Positions 48,263-60,786 of a stretch of DNA of 64,000 bases are shown in pieces. The notes beneath the pieces were generated by a model. The model made no database searches. It was not told where the DNA came from and was given only the letters and a program-made list of their open reading frames with translations. Each line of letters begins with the position of its first letter. Position 1 is the first letter of the stretch. The DNA is taken from positions 12,234,934 to 12,298,933 of the forward strand of contig OZ024867.1 in NCBI GenBank assembly GCA_964017155.1. The letters run 5' to 3'. The position numbers and the translations under genes were made by a program. This DNA comes from Oasisia sp. SBJ-2009 (lineage: Eukaryota; Annelida; Polychaeta; Sabellida; Siboglinidae).

Positions 48263-48627
48263 GTTGTACCAAAATAAAAAAATATAAATACAAATCCACA
48301 ATCATATAACATTTACAAACTGGGGTAGCTCCTAGTAAGACAATAATGTCGCTGTCATAGGAGCCACCATAATGTCATGGTGTAAAGTAGTATGGTCCTT
48401 ATATACAAAGTGTCTATCTCATATGTTTATTTGGAAGTGTTTGTTTTAAGTGAGAAAGTGTGTGGCATGGAGATGAACATGAACATATATTGTAATGTGA
48501 ATGTACATCTCCTCTAACTTCACCGACTCTGTCCAAAAATTCTCGGTCGCAGCCAAAGAGTCTGCCTCGAGTATGGTATGCGCTACATATATATGCTGCA
48601 CATACATACACATGAGCGACGAAGTCA

Positions 48628-48957
48628 GTGAGTGATTGGTGAGTGAAAGAATGTGTAACTGATTATGTGAGTGAGTGAGATAGTGAGTGAGTGAGTGAGT
48701 GAGTGAGTGAGTGAGTGAGTGAGTGAGTGACTGGGGCATCAAAATATCTAGAACAGTAATACTTTATAATTGTTGTCATATTACATGTAATAAATTACAT
48801 TAATTTTTAAAAACCTGTTCCATTGTCCACTGTTGCAAACGATGTACTATGCTTCATGATTTTAAAACTTTAAAGAATTATTTGCAATGCAATTATGAAT
48901 GTGTGTCATATAATATACAATGTATATAATTATAAAATCTATATATTAACATATAAT
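48628..48957 (+). repeat. Dispersed repeat G, copy 2
   Basis: Same blocks as copy 1, with the GTGA array at 48,667-48,730; ends directly at the CCCT array. Confidence 0.8.
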
Positions 48958-49570
48958 ATCCCTCCCTCCCTCCCTCCCTCCCTCCCTCCCTCCCTCCCTC
49001 CCTCCCTCCCTCCCTCCCTCCCTCCCTCCCTCCCTCCCTCCCTCCCTCCCTCCCTCCCTCCCTCCCTCCCTCCCTCCCTCCCTCCCTCCCTCCCTCCCTC
49101 CCTCCCTCCCTCCCTCCCTCCCTCCCTCCCTCCCTCCCTCCCTCCCTCCCTCCCTCCCTCCCTCCCTCCCTCCCTCCCTCCCTCCCTCCCTCCCTCCCTC
49201 CCTCCCTCCCTCCCTCCCTCCCTCCCTCCCTCCCTCCCTCCCTCCCTCCCTCCCACTCCCCCACTCCCCCACTCCCCCTCTCTCTCTCTCCCTCTCTCTC
49301 TCTCTCCCTCCCTCCCTCCCTCCCTCCCTCCCTCCCTCCCTCCCTCCCTCCCTCCCTCCCTCCCTCCCTCCCTCCCTCCCTCTCTGTCTCCCTCCCTCCC
49401 TCCCTCCCTCCCTCCCTCCCTCCCTCCCTCCCTCCCTCCCTCCCTCCCTCAATCTCTCTCTCTCTCTCTCCCTCCCTCCCTCCCTCCCTCACTCTCTCTC
49501 TTCCCTCTCTCTCCCTCTCTCCCTCTCCCTCCCTCCCTCCCTCCCCCCCCCCCTCTCTCTCTCTCTCCCC
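48958..49570. repeat. CCCT (plus strand) tetranucleotide array, ~600 bp
   Basis: Nearly pure ccctccct with CT/CCCCA interruptions at 49,253-49,312 and 49,380-49,390. Encodes only Pro-Ser-Leu or Arg-Glu-Gly low-complexity frames, not genes. Confidence 0.95.
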
Positions 49571-50093
49571 AGACACCAACCATCAGAGAGCACTGACATC
49601 AGTAGATCTACCACTTGTAGTGTTGTCATGATATGACGGCAGTGAAGCAGGACGGATGCTTTCCCTTGCAATCAGGAAGGGGGCATGTGTTCGGAAATGG
49701 TAACCAACGGGTTTCCCTAGGGGCTCTTTTCTTTACCCAGAAATAATAATAATAAACGTTCGAAGTATACGTCAGCATAGTGCAAATGATGACATGCAAA
49801 CATTCAATTTTAAAAGCAAAACCCTTTTGATAACATCCAAGACGTCAATCACAGTAACGTCCATGTTTTCAGCTTTCCGTTGCCAAATAATGTTTCTCAA
49901 TCATAATATTTTGGTGCGTCGTGAAATAGTGGTATTTGCTTCAACATGTGCACTTTTATTTTAACTTGTGAGAGGTCAGTTTGGTGGTAGATTTTGGTGC
50001 TAAACTGGTATATCTTGATAACGTTCAAATTGAATAAAACAAGTGAGTTTGTCCACCATAGCGGTAGCTTTGATATCTCTTGGACCATATGAG

Positions 50094-50780
50094 TTATTTG
50101 CAGCGCATTGTAAATGTAAATAGTAAAGTGACTGGTTTGAAATAACTCTCTGCTCTGTATGAAAAGCAGATACCCGAAAAGCCACCAAAATTATAAATGA
50201 AAATGCTCATATTTACCTAATGAATATGTGGTCCAGAAGGTTTAGAACAAGCACATCCAAAACAAATAGGAAGCATTTATCATTCATTCCCCATGTCTAT
50301 ATATTACGCCTTCTCACTGACAAAACCCTGAGACATTTTCACGAGAGACATGTAATATTTGTTGTGTGTGTTGCATACAGTATTTATTATTTATGATGCG
50401 ACGACCACAATTATAATTATTATAATATAGATTAGGCTTTTTATTTAATCATGATCAAGGTATATATATACTGATTTAATTATGTATTTATACGTATTTA
50501 TCCACTAAATGTGTATTTTATGAGCGCTGGAAATAATTTGCCCTTTCTGCATAGTAACATTTTATTGTATAGTATTATAAATGCTTCCCATTTGTTTTGG
50601 ATGTGCTTGTTCTAAGCCTTCGGGACAAAGGCAGAAGCATGTACTCATTACGTAAAATAGGAGTATTTTCATTTATAATTTTAGTGGCTTTTTGGGGTAG
50701 CTACTTTTCATACAAAGCAGAGAGAGTTATTTCAAACCAGTCACTTTACTATTTACATTTACAATGCGCTGCAAATAATT
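50094..50780. repeat. Fold-back element with ~190-200-bp arms
   Basis: Arms 50,094-50,280 and 50,577-50,780 are inverted copies (e.g. gcagcgcattgtaaatg and its complement; ggatgtgcttgttcta and its complement), spacer about 296 bp, AT-rich. Both arms encode the same short SNQSLYYLHLQCAANN stretch because they are copies. Confidence 0.8.
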
Positions 50781-51228
50781 TGTATATTTCTACAGGCAGA
50801 GTGTAGTTAGTATTGTAATAATTGACAGTTTACCTTGCCAGTACCTTGGACGTGTTCGACTGTCCTGAATGTGTTGATGTCTTTGGCTGGCCTTCAGTGC
50901 TTGCCTGGCTTACAGCCTGGACTTCTGGACTGACCAGTGAAGTGGACACATTTTTCAAAATGATTGCCACCACTTCTCTGCAGTGGCAGACACATCAGGA
51001 GTCAAAGTACAAACACAAGCACACAAGACTTGACCGAGTGGTTCGTTATTCGCTTACATGATCAATCATACAGTTAGTCAACACATGTACGGTATTCATA
51101 TTAGATCTTATTGTAAAAAAACTACACGATCTTTAAATACATTAGTTTTGTATGAAATAATATATTTTTGTTTACAATAAAACGTTATTAATTGCATCTG
51201 TTTGCATAAGAGTCATAACATGGGATTC

Positions 51229-54200
51229 TACCAGGTATACCTTGATGAGTATTGAAGTTCTGTGTTCACACGCGGTGGGCTACCTAACTCACCTGACAGG
51301 TTTACCTTGATAGTATTGAAGCTCTGTAGTCACACGTGGAGGGCTACCTGACAGGTTTACCTTTATAGTATTGAAGTTTTGTGGTCATATGCGGTGGGCT
51401 ACCTAACCTACCTGACAGGTTTACCTTGATAGTATTGAAGTTCTATAGTCACTCGTGGTGGGCTACCTAACTGACCTGACAGGTTTACCTTGATAGTATT
51501 GAAGTTCTGTAGTCACTCGTGGTGGACTACCTAATCTACCTGACAGGTTTACCTTGATAGTTTTGAAGCTCTGTTGTCACACGCGGTGGGCTACCTAACT
51601 CACCTGACAGGTTAACCTTGATAGTATTGAAGCTCTGTAGTCACACGTGGGGGGCTACCTGACAGGTTTACCTTGATAGTATTGAAGTTCTATAGTCACT
51701 CATGGTAGGCTACATAACTGACCTGACAGGTTTACCTTGATAGTATTGAAGTTCTGTAGTCACTCGTGGTGGGCTACCTAATCTACCTGACAGGTTTACC
51801 TTGATAGTATTGAAGCCCTGTTGTCACACGCGGTGGGCTACCTAACTCACCTGACAGGTTTACCTTGATAGTATTGAAGTTCTATAGTCACTCGTGGTGG
51901 GCTACCTAACTCACCTGACAGGTTTACCTTGATAGTATTGAAGCTCTCTAGTCACACGCGGTGGGCTACCTAACTCACCTGACAGGTTAACCTTGATAGT
52001 ATTAATGTTTTATGGTCACATGCGGTGGGCTACCTAACCCACCTGACAGGTTTACCTTGATAGTATTGAAGTTTTGTGGTCACACGTGGTGGGCTACCTA
52101 ACCTACCTGAAAGGTTTACCTTGATAGTATTGAAGCTCTGTAGTCACACGTGGTGGGCTACCTAACCTACCTGACAGGTTTACCTTGATAGTATTGAAGC
52201 TCTGTAGTCACACGTGGTGGGCTACCTAACCTACCTGACAGGTTTACCTAGATAGTATTGAAGCTCTGTTGTCACACGCGGTGGCTACCAAACTCACCTG
52301 ACAGGTTTACCTTGATAGTATTGAAGCTCTGTAGTCACACGTGGGGGGCTACCTGACAGGTTTACCTTTATAGTATTGAAGTTCTATAGTCACTCGTGGT
52401 AGGCTACCTAACTGACCTGACAGGTTTACCTAGATAGTATTGAAGTTCTATAGTGACTCGTGGTGGGCTACCTAACTCACCTGACAGGTTTACCTTGATA
52501 GTATTGAAGCTCTCTAGTCACACGCGGTGGGCTACCTAACTCACCTGACAGGTTAACCTTGATAGTATTAATGTTTTATGGTCACACGCGGTGGGCTACC
52601 TAACCCACCTGACAGGTTTACCTTGATAGTATTGAAGTTTTGTGGTCACACGTGGTGGGCTACCTAACCTATTTGAAAGGTTTACCTTGATAGTATTGAA
52701 GCTCTGTAGTCACACGTGGTGGGCTACCTAACCTACCTGACAGATTTACCTAGATAGTATTGAAGCTCTGTTGTCACACGCGGTGGCTACCAAACTCACC
52801 TAACAGGTTTACCTTGATAGTATTGAAGCTCTGTAGTCACACGCGGTGGGCTACCTAACTCACCTGACAGGTTTACCTTGATAGTATTGAAGCTCTGTAG
52901 TCACACGCGGTGGGCTACCTAACTCACCTGACAGGTTTACCTTGATAGTATTGAAGCTCTGTTGTCACACGCGGTGGGCTACCAAACTCACCTGACAGGT
53001 TTACCTTGATAGTATTGAAGCCCTGTAGTCACACGCGGTGGGCTACCTAACTCACCTGTCAGGTTTACCTTGATAGTATTGAAGTTTTGTGGTCACACGC
53101 GGTGGGCTACCTAACCTACCTGACAGGTTTACCTTGATAGTATTGAAGTTCTATAGTCACTCGTGGTGGGCTACCTAACTCACCTGACAGCTATACCTTG
53201 ATAGTATTGAAGTTCTATAGTCACTCGTGGTGGGCTACCTAACTCACCTGACAGGTTTACCTTGATAGTATTGAAGCTCTATAGTCACTTGTGGTGGGCT
53301 ACCTAACTCACCTGACAGGTTAACCTTGATAGTGTTGAAGCTCTGTAGTCACACGTAGTGGGCTACCTAACCTACCTGACAGGTTTACCTTGATATTATT
53401 AATGTTTTATGGTCACACGCGGTGGGCTACCTAACCCACCTGACAGGTTTACCTTGATAGTATTGAAGTTTTGTGGTCACACATGGTGGGCTACCTAACC
53501 TACCTGACAGGTTTCCCTTGATAGTATTGAAGTTTTGTGGTCACACGCGGTGGGCTACCTAACCTACCTGACAGGTTTACCTTGATAGTATTGAAGCTCT
53601 GTAGTCACACGTGGTGGGCTACCTAACTCACCTGACAGGTTTACCTTGATAGTATTGAAGCTCTGTAGTCACACGTGGTGGGCTACCTAACTCACCTGAC
53701 AGGTTTACCTTGATAGTATTGAAGCTCTGTAGTCACACGTGGTGGGCTACCTAACTCACCTGACAGGTTTACCTTGATAGTATTGAAGCTCTGTAGTCAC
53801 ACGCTGTGGGCTACCTAACTCACCTGACAGGTTTACCTTGATAGTATTGAAGTTTTGTGGTCACACACGGTGGGCTACCTAACTTACCTGACAGGTTTAC
53901 CTTGATAGTATTGAAGCTCTGTAGTCACACGTGGTGGGCTACCTAACTCACCTGACAGGTTTACCTTGATAGTATTGAAGCTCTGTAGTCACACGCTGCG
54001 GGCTACCTAACTCACCTGACAGGTTTACCTTGATAGTATTGAAGTTCTGTGGTCACATGCAGTGGGCTACCTAACTTATCTGACAGGTTTACCTTGATAG
54101 TATTGAAGTTCTGTGGTCACATGCAGTGGGCTACCTAACTTATCTGACAGGTTTACCTTGATAGTATTGAAGTTCTGTGGTCACACACGGTGGGCTACCT

Positions 54201-54652
54201 AACTCATCTGACAGGCTTACCTTGATAGTATTAAAGTTCTGTGGTCACACACGGTGGGCTACCTAACTCATCTGACAGGTTTACCTTGATAGTATTGAAG
54301 TTCTGTGGTCACACGCGGTGGGCTACCTAACTCATCTGACAGGTTTACCTTGATAGTATTACAGTTCTGTGGTCACACCCGGTGGGCTACCTAACTCATC
54401 TGACAGGTTTACCTTTATAGTATTGAAGTTCTGTGGTCACACGCGGTGGGCTACCTAACTCATCTGACAGGTTTACCTTGATAGTATTAAAGTTCTGTGG
54501 TCACACGCGGTGGGCTACCTAACTCATCTGACAGGTTTACCTTGATAGTATTGAAGTTCTGTGGTCACACGCGGTGGGCTACCTAACTCATCTGACAGGT
54601 TTACCTTGATACACTGTAGCATTGAAGCTCTGTGGTCACATACATTGGGCTA
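51229..54652. repeat. 64-bp satellite, roughly 53 units
   Basis: Unit such as ttgatagtattgaagttctg tggtcacacgcggtgggcta cctaactcatctgacaggtttacc. Sub-families differ at ctctgtag/ttttgtgg/ttctatag and tcacc/tcatc. Shortened units (ggggggctacctgacagg) recur, and ordered blocks recur about 700 bp apart. The last ~600 bp is nearly uniform. No ORF. Confidence 0.95.
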
Positions 54653-54739
54653 CTTATTCCTGCTGACTGCAAGGAAATGTTGCAATTGACACAACTCCAC
54701 AGGATGGTCGATGGTCACTCAACAGTAACTCACGCAACA

Positions 54740-54992
54740 GGGAGGGAGGGAGGGAGGGAGGGAGGGAGGGAGGGAGGGAGGGAGGGAGGGAGGGAGGGAG
54801 GGAGGGAGGGAGGGAGGGAGGGAGGGAGGGAGGGAGGGAGGGAGGGAGGGAGGGAGGGAGGGAGGGAGGGAGGGAGGGAGGGAGGGAGGGAGGGAGGGAG
54901 GGAGGGAGGGAGGGAGGGAGGGAGGGAGGGAGGGAGGGAGGGAGGGAGGGAGGGAGAGAGAGAGAGAGAGGAGAGAGAGAGGAGAGAGAGAG
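54740..54992. repeat. GGGA (plus strand) tetranucleotide array
   Basis: gggagggaggga followed by GA repeats, on the far side of the 64-bp satellite and in opposite strand sense to the CCCT array. Confidence 0.95.
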
Positions 54993-56234
54993 AGGCAGTA
55001 CAGTAAATACTGTGATGTGACGTTGAGACAGGACACAATGTCGGCACGATGCCATAATATTGATGCCGAAGAAATTATGGGATGTTCTCGGCTGCTCAAA
55101 AACGAGCTCCAAGCGCCACCCTCTATAAATAGCATAATTAGGGCCTTGTCTTTAAGATTCCATTAGCTTAAGTGTTGTTTGAAATGCTATCAACTAAATT
55201 GAAATGTTTTATTATGTTTGTTTCCATCATCATCACGAATTATGGCTCAAGTCACGTGATTTGTGTTTCGTTTGCATGGGAATTGTTAGTATCTTCCCAA
55301 GCCAGGGCCGTTTGGGAGGCAAACTTGGTGTAGCCCTGGCAAGCCTTCCTACTAGGAGTGGGTGATTTGATTAGTTGTAAAAAAATTCATCATTTAAAAA
55401 AGTGTTATACAGATAGACTGTTGAATAGTTGTGTTAGAGTCCTAGACTATTTTGCCAACATAAATTAGATAACTAAATTAAACATTCAGATTGTTTATTG
55501 TTATAAAGGTGTTTTTTCTTCAATAAATGTCACAATGTCTTTTTTTGTTAAATGTTGTACATTAATATATGGTTATACATGTAAATAATGTTGTCGCACT
55601 TTCTATTGCACTGTTCAGATGCTTTATGTATGTAATTAAGCAATTACAAGGGTAAACATGATAAGTATTGTACTTCTTTTACCCTTTTTTCAACAATTCA
55701 ACAAATGGTATTCTATGCACTGTCTGTATAACGTAGTAATTGTTGTTGTTGAAAATAAATTTCAATTCAATTCAATTTAGTCGAACTAGCGGGTGGGGTG
55801 CTGCCAGGAGGAGGTTGCAAGCACCCCACAGCTCGTTGTGTCATCCAAGGTCAAGGCCCCTCGTGGCAGCAAGAATCTTCCGCACGTGACCACAATAGCA
55901 ACATATCATTGGCTAAGAGGTTGTGTTTACAAAAACAAGCTACCACATGCTTTTGTTTTGTAGACAGTTTCTATCAGATTTGTGCATGGAAGTCTTGTTT
56001 ATGGTGTTTGGTCTCTACATTTGTCCATGCACATGCTACATTTGTTTACCTTTGCTATTTCTTCATTATCTTTTTCCAGCTAAAATCTACAATGCCACCA
56101 GAGAAGACAAGGGTTGCAGCGTGCATTGGGTGCACATTTTCTCATCTGTCCTTACCATGTCACGTCTTTGGTCAAATGATCTACTAGGAGTAGTGACGCT
56201 TAATCCGAGGGAAAAGCGCTAATAAAAAAAGTAA
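54993..56234. other. Spacer right of the satellite block
   Basis: AT-rich; a caattcaattcaattt retrotransposon-like tail at about 55,755-55,780. No exon recognised. Confidence 0.45.
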
Positions 56235-56565
56235 AGGCAAGTTCTTATATAGCGCAGTATCCAGTCCTCAGGAGTGTTCAAAGCGCTTTACACTTTACTT
56301 CCCTGACAGACCTGTTCACTCAGACACCATCTCGACTTCTCTGGGAAGCATCCAGCTATATGCTACAATTAATACGCGAAGGCTGCTCATACACTTATAC
56401 ACCACTGTCTATAGCCAGTTATGCGATCATTTATACAGCTGAGTGAACTGGAGCAATGTAGAGTGAAAAAACTTGCCCAAAGTTTTAACATAGCAGCACA
56501 GGATTCGAACCCGGGTTCTCGAAGTCGAGAGTCCGAAGCTCTACCCCTGAACCACTGCGTTCTAC
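56235..56565 (-). repeat. tRNA-derived SINE family S, full copy
   Basis: Same order and length as 10,391-10,720; minus strand head with B-box GGTTCGAATCC. Confidence 0.85.
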
Positions 56566-56769
56566 AAAATGGATAATAGAGTCTACATACCAGCTCGAAC
56601 TTGAAGACGGATGCACTATTTCTGGGAAATCCAGTATAACGACCCGGCCGCTCAATATCACTGGAGCAACTGAACGGCTTTGTGTATTTGAATATTTACT
56701 TCTATATACCTGACGTTGTTTATAACACTAGCAGCTTGTGGCTGAAATCACCCAAAATTAATACTTGAC

Positions 56770-57020
56770 CTCCTTGTGGGCTATTTCACAATTACACACA
56801 CTCACCACTGTGAGTAGCAATATTTAACTGCATCACGGATTGAAACAACACCTCAGATTAGAGATCAACACTAATTCACAATTAAACCCAATCACCACTG
56901 TGAGTAGCAATATTTAACTGCACCACGGATTGAAACAACACCTCAGATTAGAGATCAACACTAATTCAAAGTTAAACCCAATCACTACTGTGAGTAGCAA
57001 TATTTAACTGCACCACGGAT
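56770..57020. repeat. Tandem repeat, ~107-bp unit, about 2.4 copies
   Basis: aattaaacccaatcaccactg tgagtagcaatatttaactgc accacggattgaaac and so on, very similar copies. Confidence 0.85.
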
Positions 57021-57235
57021 ACAGCAGTCACATAAACGCTTAAAATTCAACTGTCACCCACCAAGTGGCAATCAGAAACCCACTTACCCGGGATTACTTG
57101 GTTCAATGAACACGACTGGTGCAAACTTGTTTGTAGGACGATCCCACTTCTGACACCACTTGTCAAGGATGGACGTGGGCGAGTGTTGCCAGTATCATCA
57201 AGTCTTTTATTAATTCGCCAACGAAACGACCCTAA

Positions 57236-57545
57236 AATCACAACACATGTGTTACACACAAAATATATACAATAAAACCTAGGAACTACACTCACCTGCA
57301 AATATATACACAGTCCAACACAGGACTAACATTGGCATTACGAAAATACATCTGACTGATGTTTAGTTACTAATAACCTTGCAACATCAATTAACACGGT
57401 TAACACAACACATGTGTTACACACAAAATATATACAATAAAACAGAGGAACAACATTCACCTGCAAATATATACACAGTCCAACACAGGACTAACCCTTG
57501 GCCTTACAAAAATACATCTGACTGATGTTTAGCTATTAATAACAT
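57236..57545. repeat. Two-copy local duplication
   Basis: cacaacacatgtgttacacac to ctgactgatgtttag occurs at about 57,239-57,370 and 57,412-57,533, few mismatches. Confidence 0.85.
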
Positions 57546-59052
57546 TGCGATCGCAATATCCCTTAATCAGTGTAACTCTAGCAATAGCTCCAGATATACC
57601 AGTACATGATTAACCAAGGCACCTAGTTACTAACCAAACCGTAACTAAAGTAACTCCACCATTGTCCATGCATCCCCATCGGGAAAACACATTTAAGACC
57701 ATATCACCAACGCAAAACAAATTCATAGTCATCAAATATAAAGTATAATAAACATAAAAAGTCACTCGTAGTACCTGCCCACAGTCAGGCGTCAGGACAC
57801 ACCACAAACACCACAATGTTCTGGGACACCACTTGCTAACCACTAGAACCCTTCCTGTATTGTGGAAGAAATGTATATACTTGATGTAAGGTGGTACAAT
57901 ACAATTATACATATACATATATTGTATCACCAAGTTTATTGTAACATACGTAACACTGTGTGCGAAGGATTAAACGGACCACCAATTATCGTCCACGTAA
58001 ACTGAATTTAATTTTATTCACTCTAACCACACATAGAGGATCACAGTTTTACAAATACATATAGAACATGCATAACACTACATATAAATAATTACAACTA
58101 GATAATAATTACACAGTTATAATACTATCCGTGTGAAATTACATTTACACAAGTTCATGAATAACCCACTAGGTGTCGGGCCATTGACCACACAGTTTTA
58201 AGCCAAACAAGATGAATTACGCCAGATTATTAATTATGTCTGGTTCACTGTTCTGTAGCATAAGAGTAAAATTGTATACATTTGCAGTCATCCTATTACA
58301 CGAAGATATATATTTAGTTCTTAGGTCATCCAACTTTGTACATTCGTATCTCTTAATACACCTTCATCACAAATGGTGCAAGATCTCTCGTTCCTAGGCA
58401 CGTCAGTGTTTTTTCGGTTATTAACAGGTAATTTATGTGAACCTATTCTGAAGTGGAATAATGCTTTTTTAAGTGTTCGGGAAGGATTTTGATATACATT
58501 TCTTTACAATGCGATATCTTAAATAGTTGATACATCACACTATTATCATTTGTAATTCTACTGTGCCATATATAGTTGCTAAAAATTGATCACATTCACA
58601 TTTCTTTATACTCTTGGCATCAATGCAATGATCTTGCATTAACCAAATATAATTAATGCCATTTGTTTGAAAGATATTACTAATACATTTAATCCAGGGT
58701 GAGAGGTGTACATCTTTACAATAAAGATGATATAATATTATGGACATGACCTTATTTATTATTAAGTTAAACATTGTCTCCGGATGCTGCCCCCTAGCGA
58801 CCATATCGTTAACTACATCCGGAGCCTCACAAGCCGCCATTTGCATTTAAGGCAAAATAATTAAGCTTAGTTCTTAGGTGATTTCCTCCAAACAGCCCAA
58901 ACTTGGGCTAACGCAGGAGATTTTCTCTAGAATTAGTTAATCCACTACAGTAGACATTTACCCCCTGTGCGGGATCTTTTACTTCCCTGGCATAGACACC
59001 AGATAGAAGGGACCACCGGGTTTTACTGTGTCTCTTCCGAAAGACACAGGCA
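57546..59052. other. AT-rich spacer without recognised gene
   Basis: Short frames only, without splice borders. Confidence 0.4.
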
Positions 59053-59298
59053 AATGTGAGGTGAACGAAATTGCCTAGTTTCGAAACGGCGGTAGGTGGG
59101 ATTGAGCCACCGTCCCCTCGATTGACAGTCCGGCGCTCTACTGCGCGACCACCGAAGTACAGCAAAGTATAAAATGTGGGGTGAACGAAATTGCCTAAGT
59201 TTCGAAACGGCGGTAGGTGGGATCGAACTACCGTTCCCTCGATTGACAGTCCGGGGCTCTACTGCGCGACCATCGAAGTACAGCAAAGCCAAAGTATG
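59053..59298 (-). repeat. Tandem dimer of a tRNA-like short element
   Basis: Two ~120-bp units (59,053-59,170; 59,171-59,298). Minus strand reads GGTCGCGCAGTAGAGCGCC (A-box-like), GGACTGTCAATCGAGG (anticodon-arm-like, GTC) and GTAGTTCGATCCC (B-box). Acceptor stems do not close well, so a tRNA-derived SINE is preferred over tRNA genes. Confidence 0.65.
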
Positions 59299-59660
59299 AC
59301 CTTCTAAGAACATTATTATGACACGATTGATTACTTATCCCGCAGGGTACACACAATTTAAAATAGGATAGTTAGGCTCTAACAATAAGCGAGCATTCAC
59401 GCTGGCGACCCATAAATGGGGTGACGTAACACGAGGGATCGATTTGAAAATCAACGCCAGTCAATAATACTGCTCAAACTTACACCAATTACTGATCAAT
59501 GATTACACAAATCAGTAGCCATCATAAGGGCAACACAATTAATAATTAAAGAGAAATTAAACACTGCTACTTACAGTCTTTCCAGACAAAGCAACCAGTT
59601 CTCAATTCTTGTAAGTGGTGAACGTAGTAAGACAAGTGGGGCCGACAAGTGTCTAATAAT

Positions 59661-59686
59661 GGGGGGGGGGGGGGGGGGGGGGGGGG
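59661..59686. repeat. Poly-G run
   Basis: 26 consecutive G; length may be unreliable in assembly. Confidence 0.95.
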
Positions 59687-59794
59687 CGTAGGAAGCACAA
59701 CCCAACTCATTCCCAACCGTATCACCTCCGGTTAACTCCGCTCAGGCACATCGGCCTCATATCCATATAAAATGCTCTTTAGAAGAAGATTAAA

Positions 59795-60105
59795 CATGAA
59801 CAAGATTTAACCAGATTTAACAAGATTGCCACCTAGTCCTAGAGAATCAACTCTAGATGGCAGGTGGACAAGGAAGCCCTTTGGCTTATCGAGAGTCCAA
59901 CCTATCTAACTAAATGTACCCAGCCCTTCTTAGGTACATGTCAATTTTATTTTTAAACATATTAACACTATTAGCACCTACACAATCAGCCGATAATCTG
60001 TTCCATTAATTTACTGTTCTTTGTGAAAATGAAAATTTTCTAATATCTAGTCTACACTGCTTCTTTGCTAATGTAATTCCATGTCCTCTAGTCCTTCTCT
60101 CTTCA
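59795..60105 (-). repeat. 3' tail of the non-LTR element R, copy 1
   Basis: Contains tttaacaagattgccacctag...ggcttatcgagagtccaacc, repeated at 61,727 and 5,598 in the same orientation. Explains part of the non-coding stretch here. Confidence 0.7.
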
Positions 60106-60786
60106 TTAACAGAGAAAAAAAAATCTGTCAATATTTTCATACCCATTCAATATTTTAAAAACTTCTATCTGATCTCCTCTCAATCTCCTGGTTTCTAGTG
60201 TTGTTAATCCACATTCTTTTAGACGCATTTCATAACTAATATTCCTGAGTTTTTGTATAATTTTGGTTGCTCTTCTTTGTACTCTTTCTAGTATATCAAT
60301 ATCCTTCTTGCGATATGGCCTCCATGCCTGTATGCAATATTCTAAATGAGGCCTAACTATTGTTTTGTACAGCGGTATTATTAGTTCTTTTTCCTTGTAC
60401 ACTATATTTCGCCTAATTAATCCAAGAATTTGGTTTCCCTTTGCTGCTGCAATTGCACACTGTTCTGATACCTTCATATCAGCACTAATAGTTAACCCTA
60501 AGTCCTTTTCCTTTACGGTAGTATTTAGTACAGTATCACCCATTGTATATTGTGCATCTTCATTTCCATGTCCTGTGTGGAGGCACTTACACTTCCCATA
60601 ATTAAACAACATTTGCCACTTATCAGACCATTCGTTCAACTTATTTAGATCATCTTGTAATTGCTGTCTATCTGCATCACTTTCAATTTTTCTAAACACT
60701 TTTGTATCGTCCGCAAACTTCAACACCTTGCTTGTTATATCATCATCCAAATCATTGATATATGACTTGATTAGGGTTATGTACAA
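60106..60786 (-). pseudogene. 5'-truncated non-LTR reverse transcriptase, C-terminal part
   Basis: A 226-residue open frame on the minus strand beginning near the catalytic FADDTKVFR motif (the YADD/FADD box of reverse transcriptases). It continues through LNEWSDKWQM, KEKDLGLTI, PLYKTIVRPHLEYCIQAWRP and a terminal LERVQRRATK, the usual C-terminal order of non-LTR (jockey/CR1-like) RTs. The fingers domain, endonuclease and ORF1 are absent. The frame is open and weakly diverged, suggesting a recent insertion. 3' tail continues to about 59,800. Confidence 0.85.

Noticed and set aside
48893..49596. Arg-Glu-Gly and Pro-Ser-Leu repeat ORFs over 220 residues on both strands
   Set aside because: Direct translation of CCCT tetranucleotide repeat; open in every frame.
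50000..50806. Conserved exon encoding SNQSLYYLHLQCAANN in two places
   Set aside because: The two occurrences are arms of one inverted repeat, so the shared frame comes from DNA duplication.
51229..54652. CRISPR array
   Set aside because: Tandem 64-bp units without unique spacers, in a eukaryotic genome; it is a satellite.
54632..55135. Similar low-complexity ORFs
   Set aside because: Translation of GGGA array.
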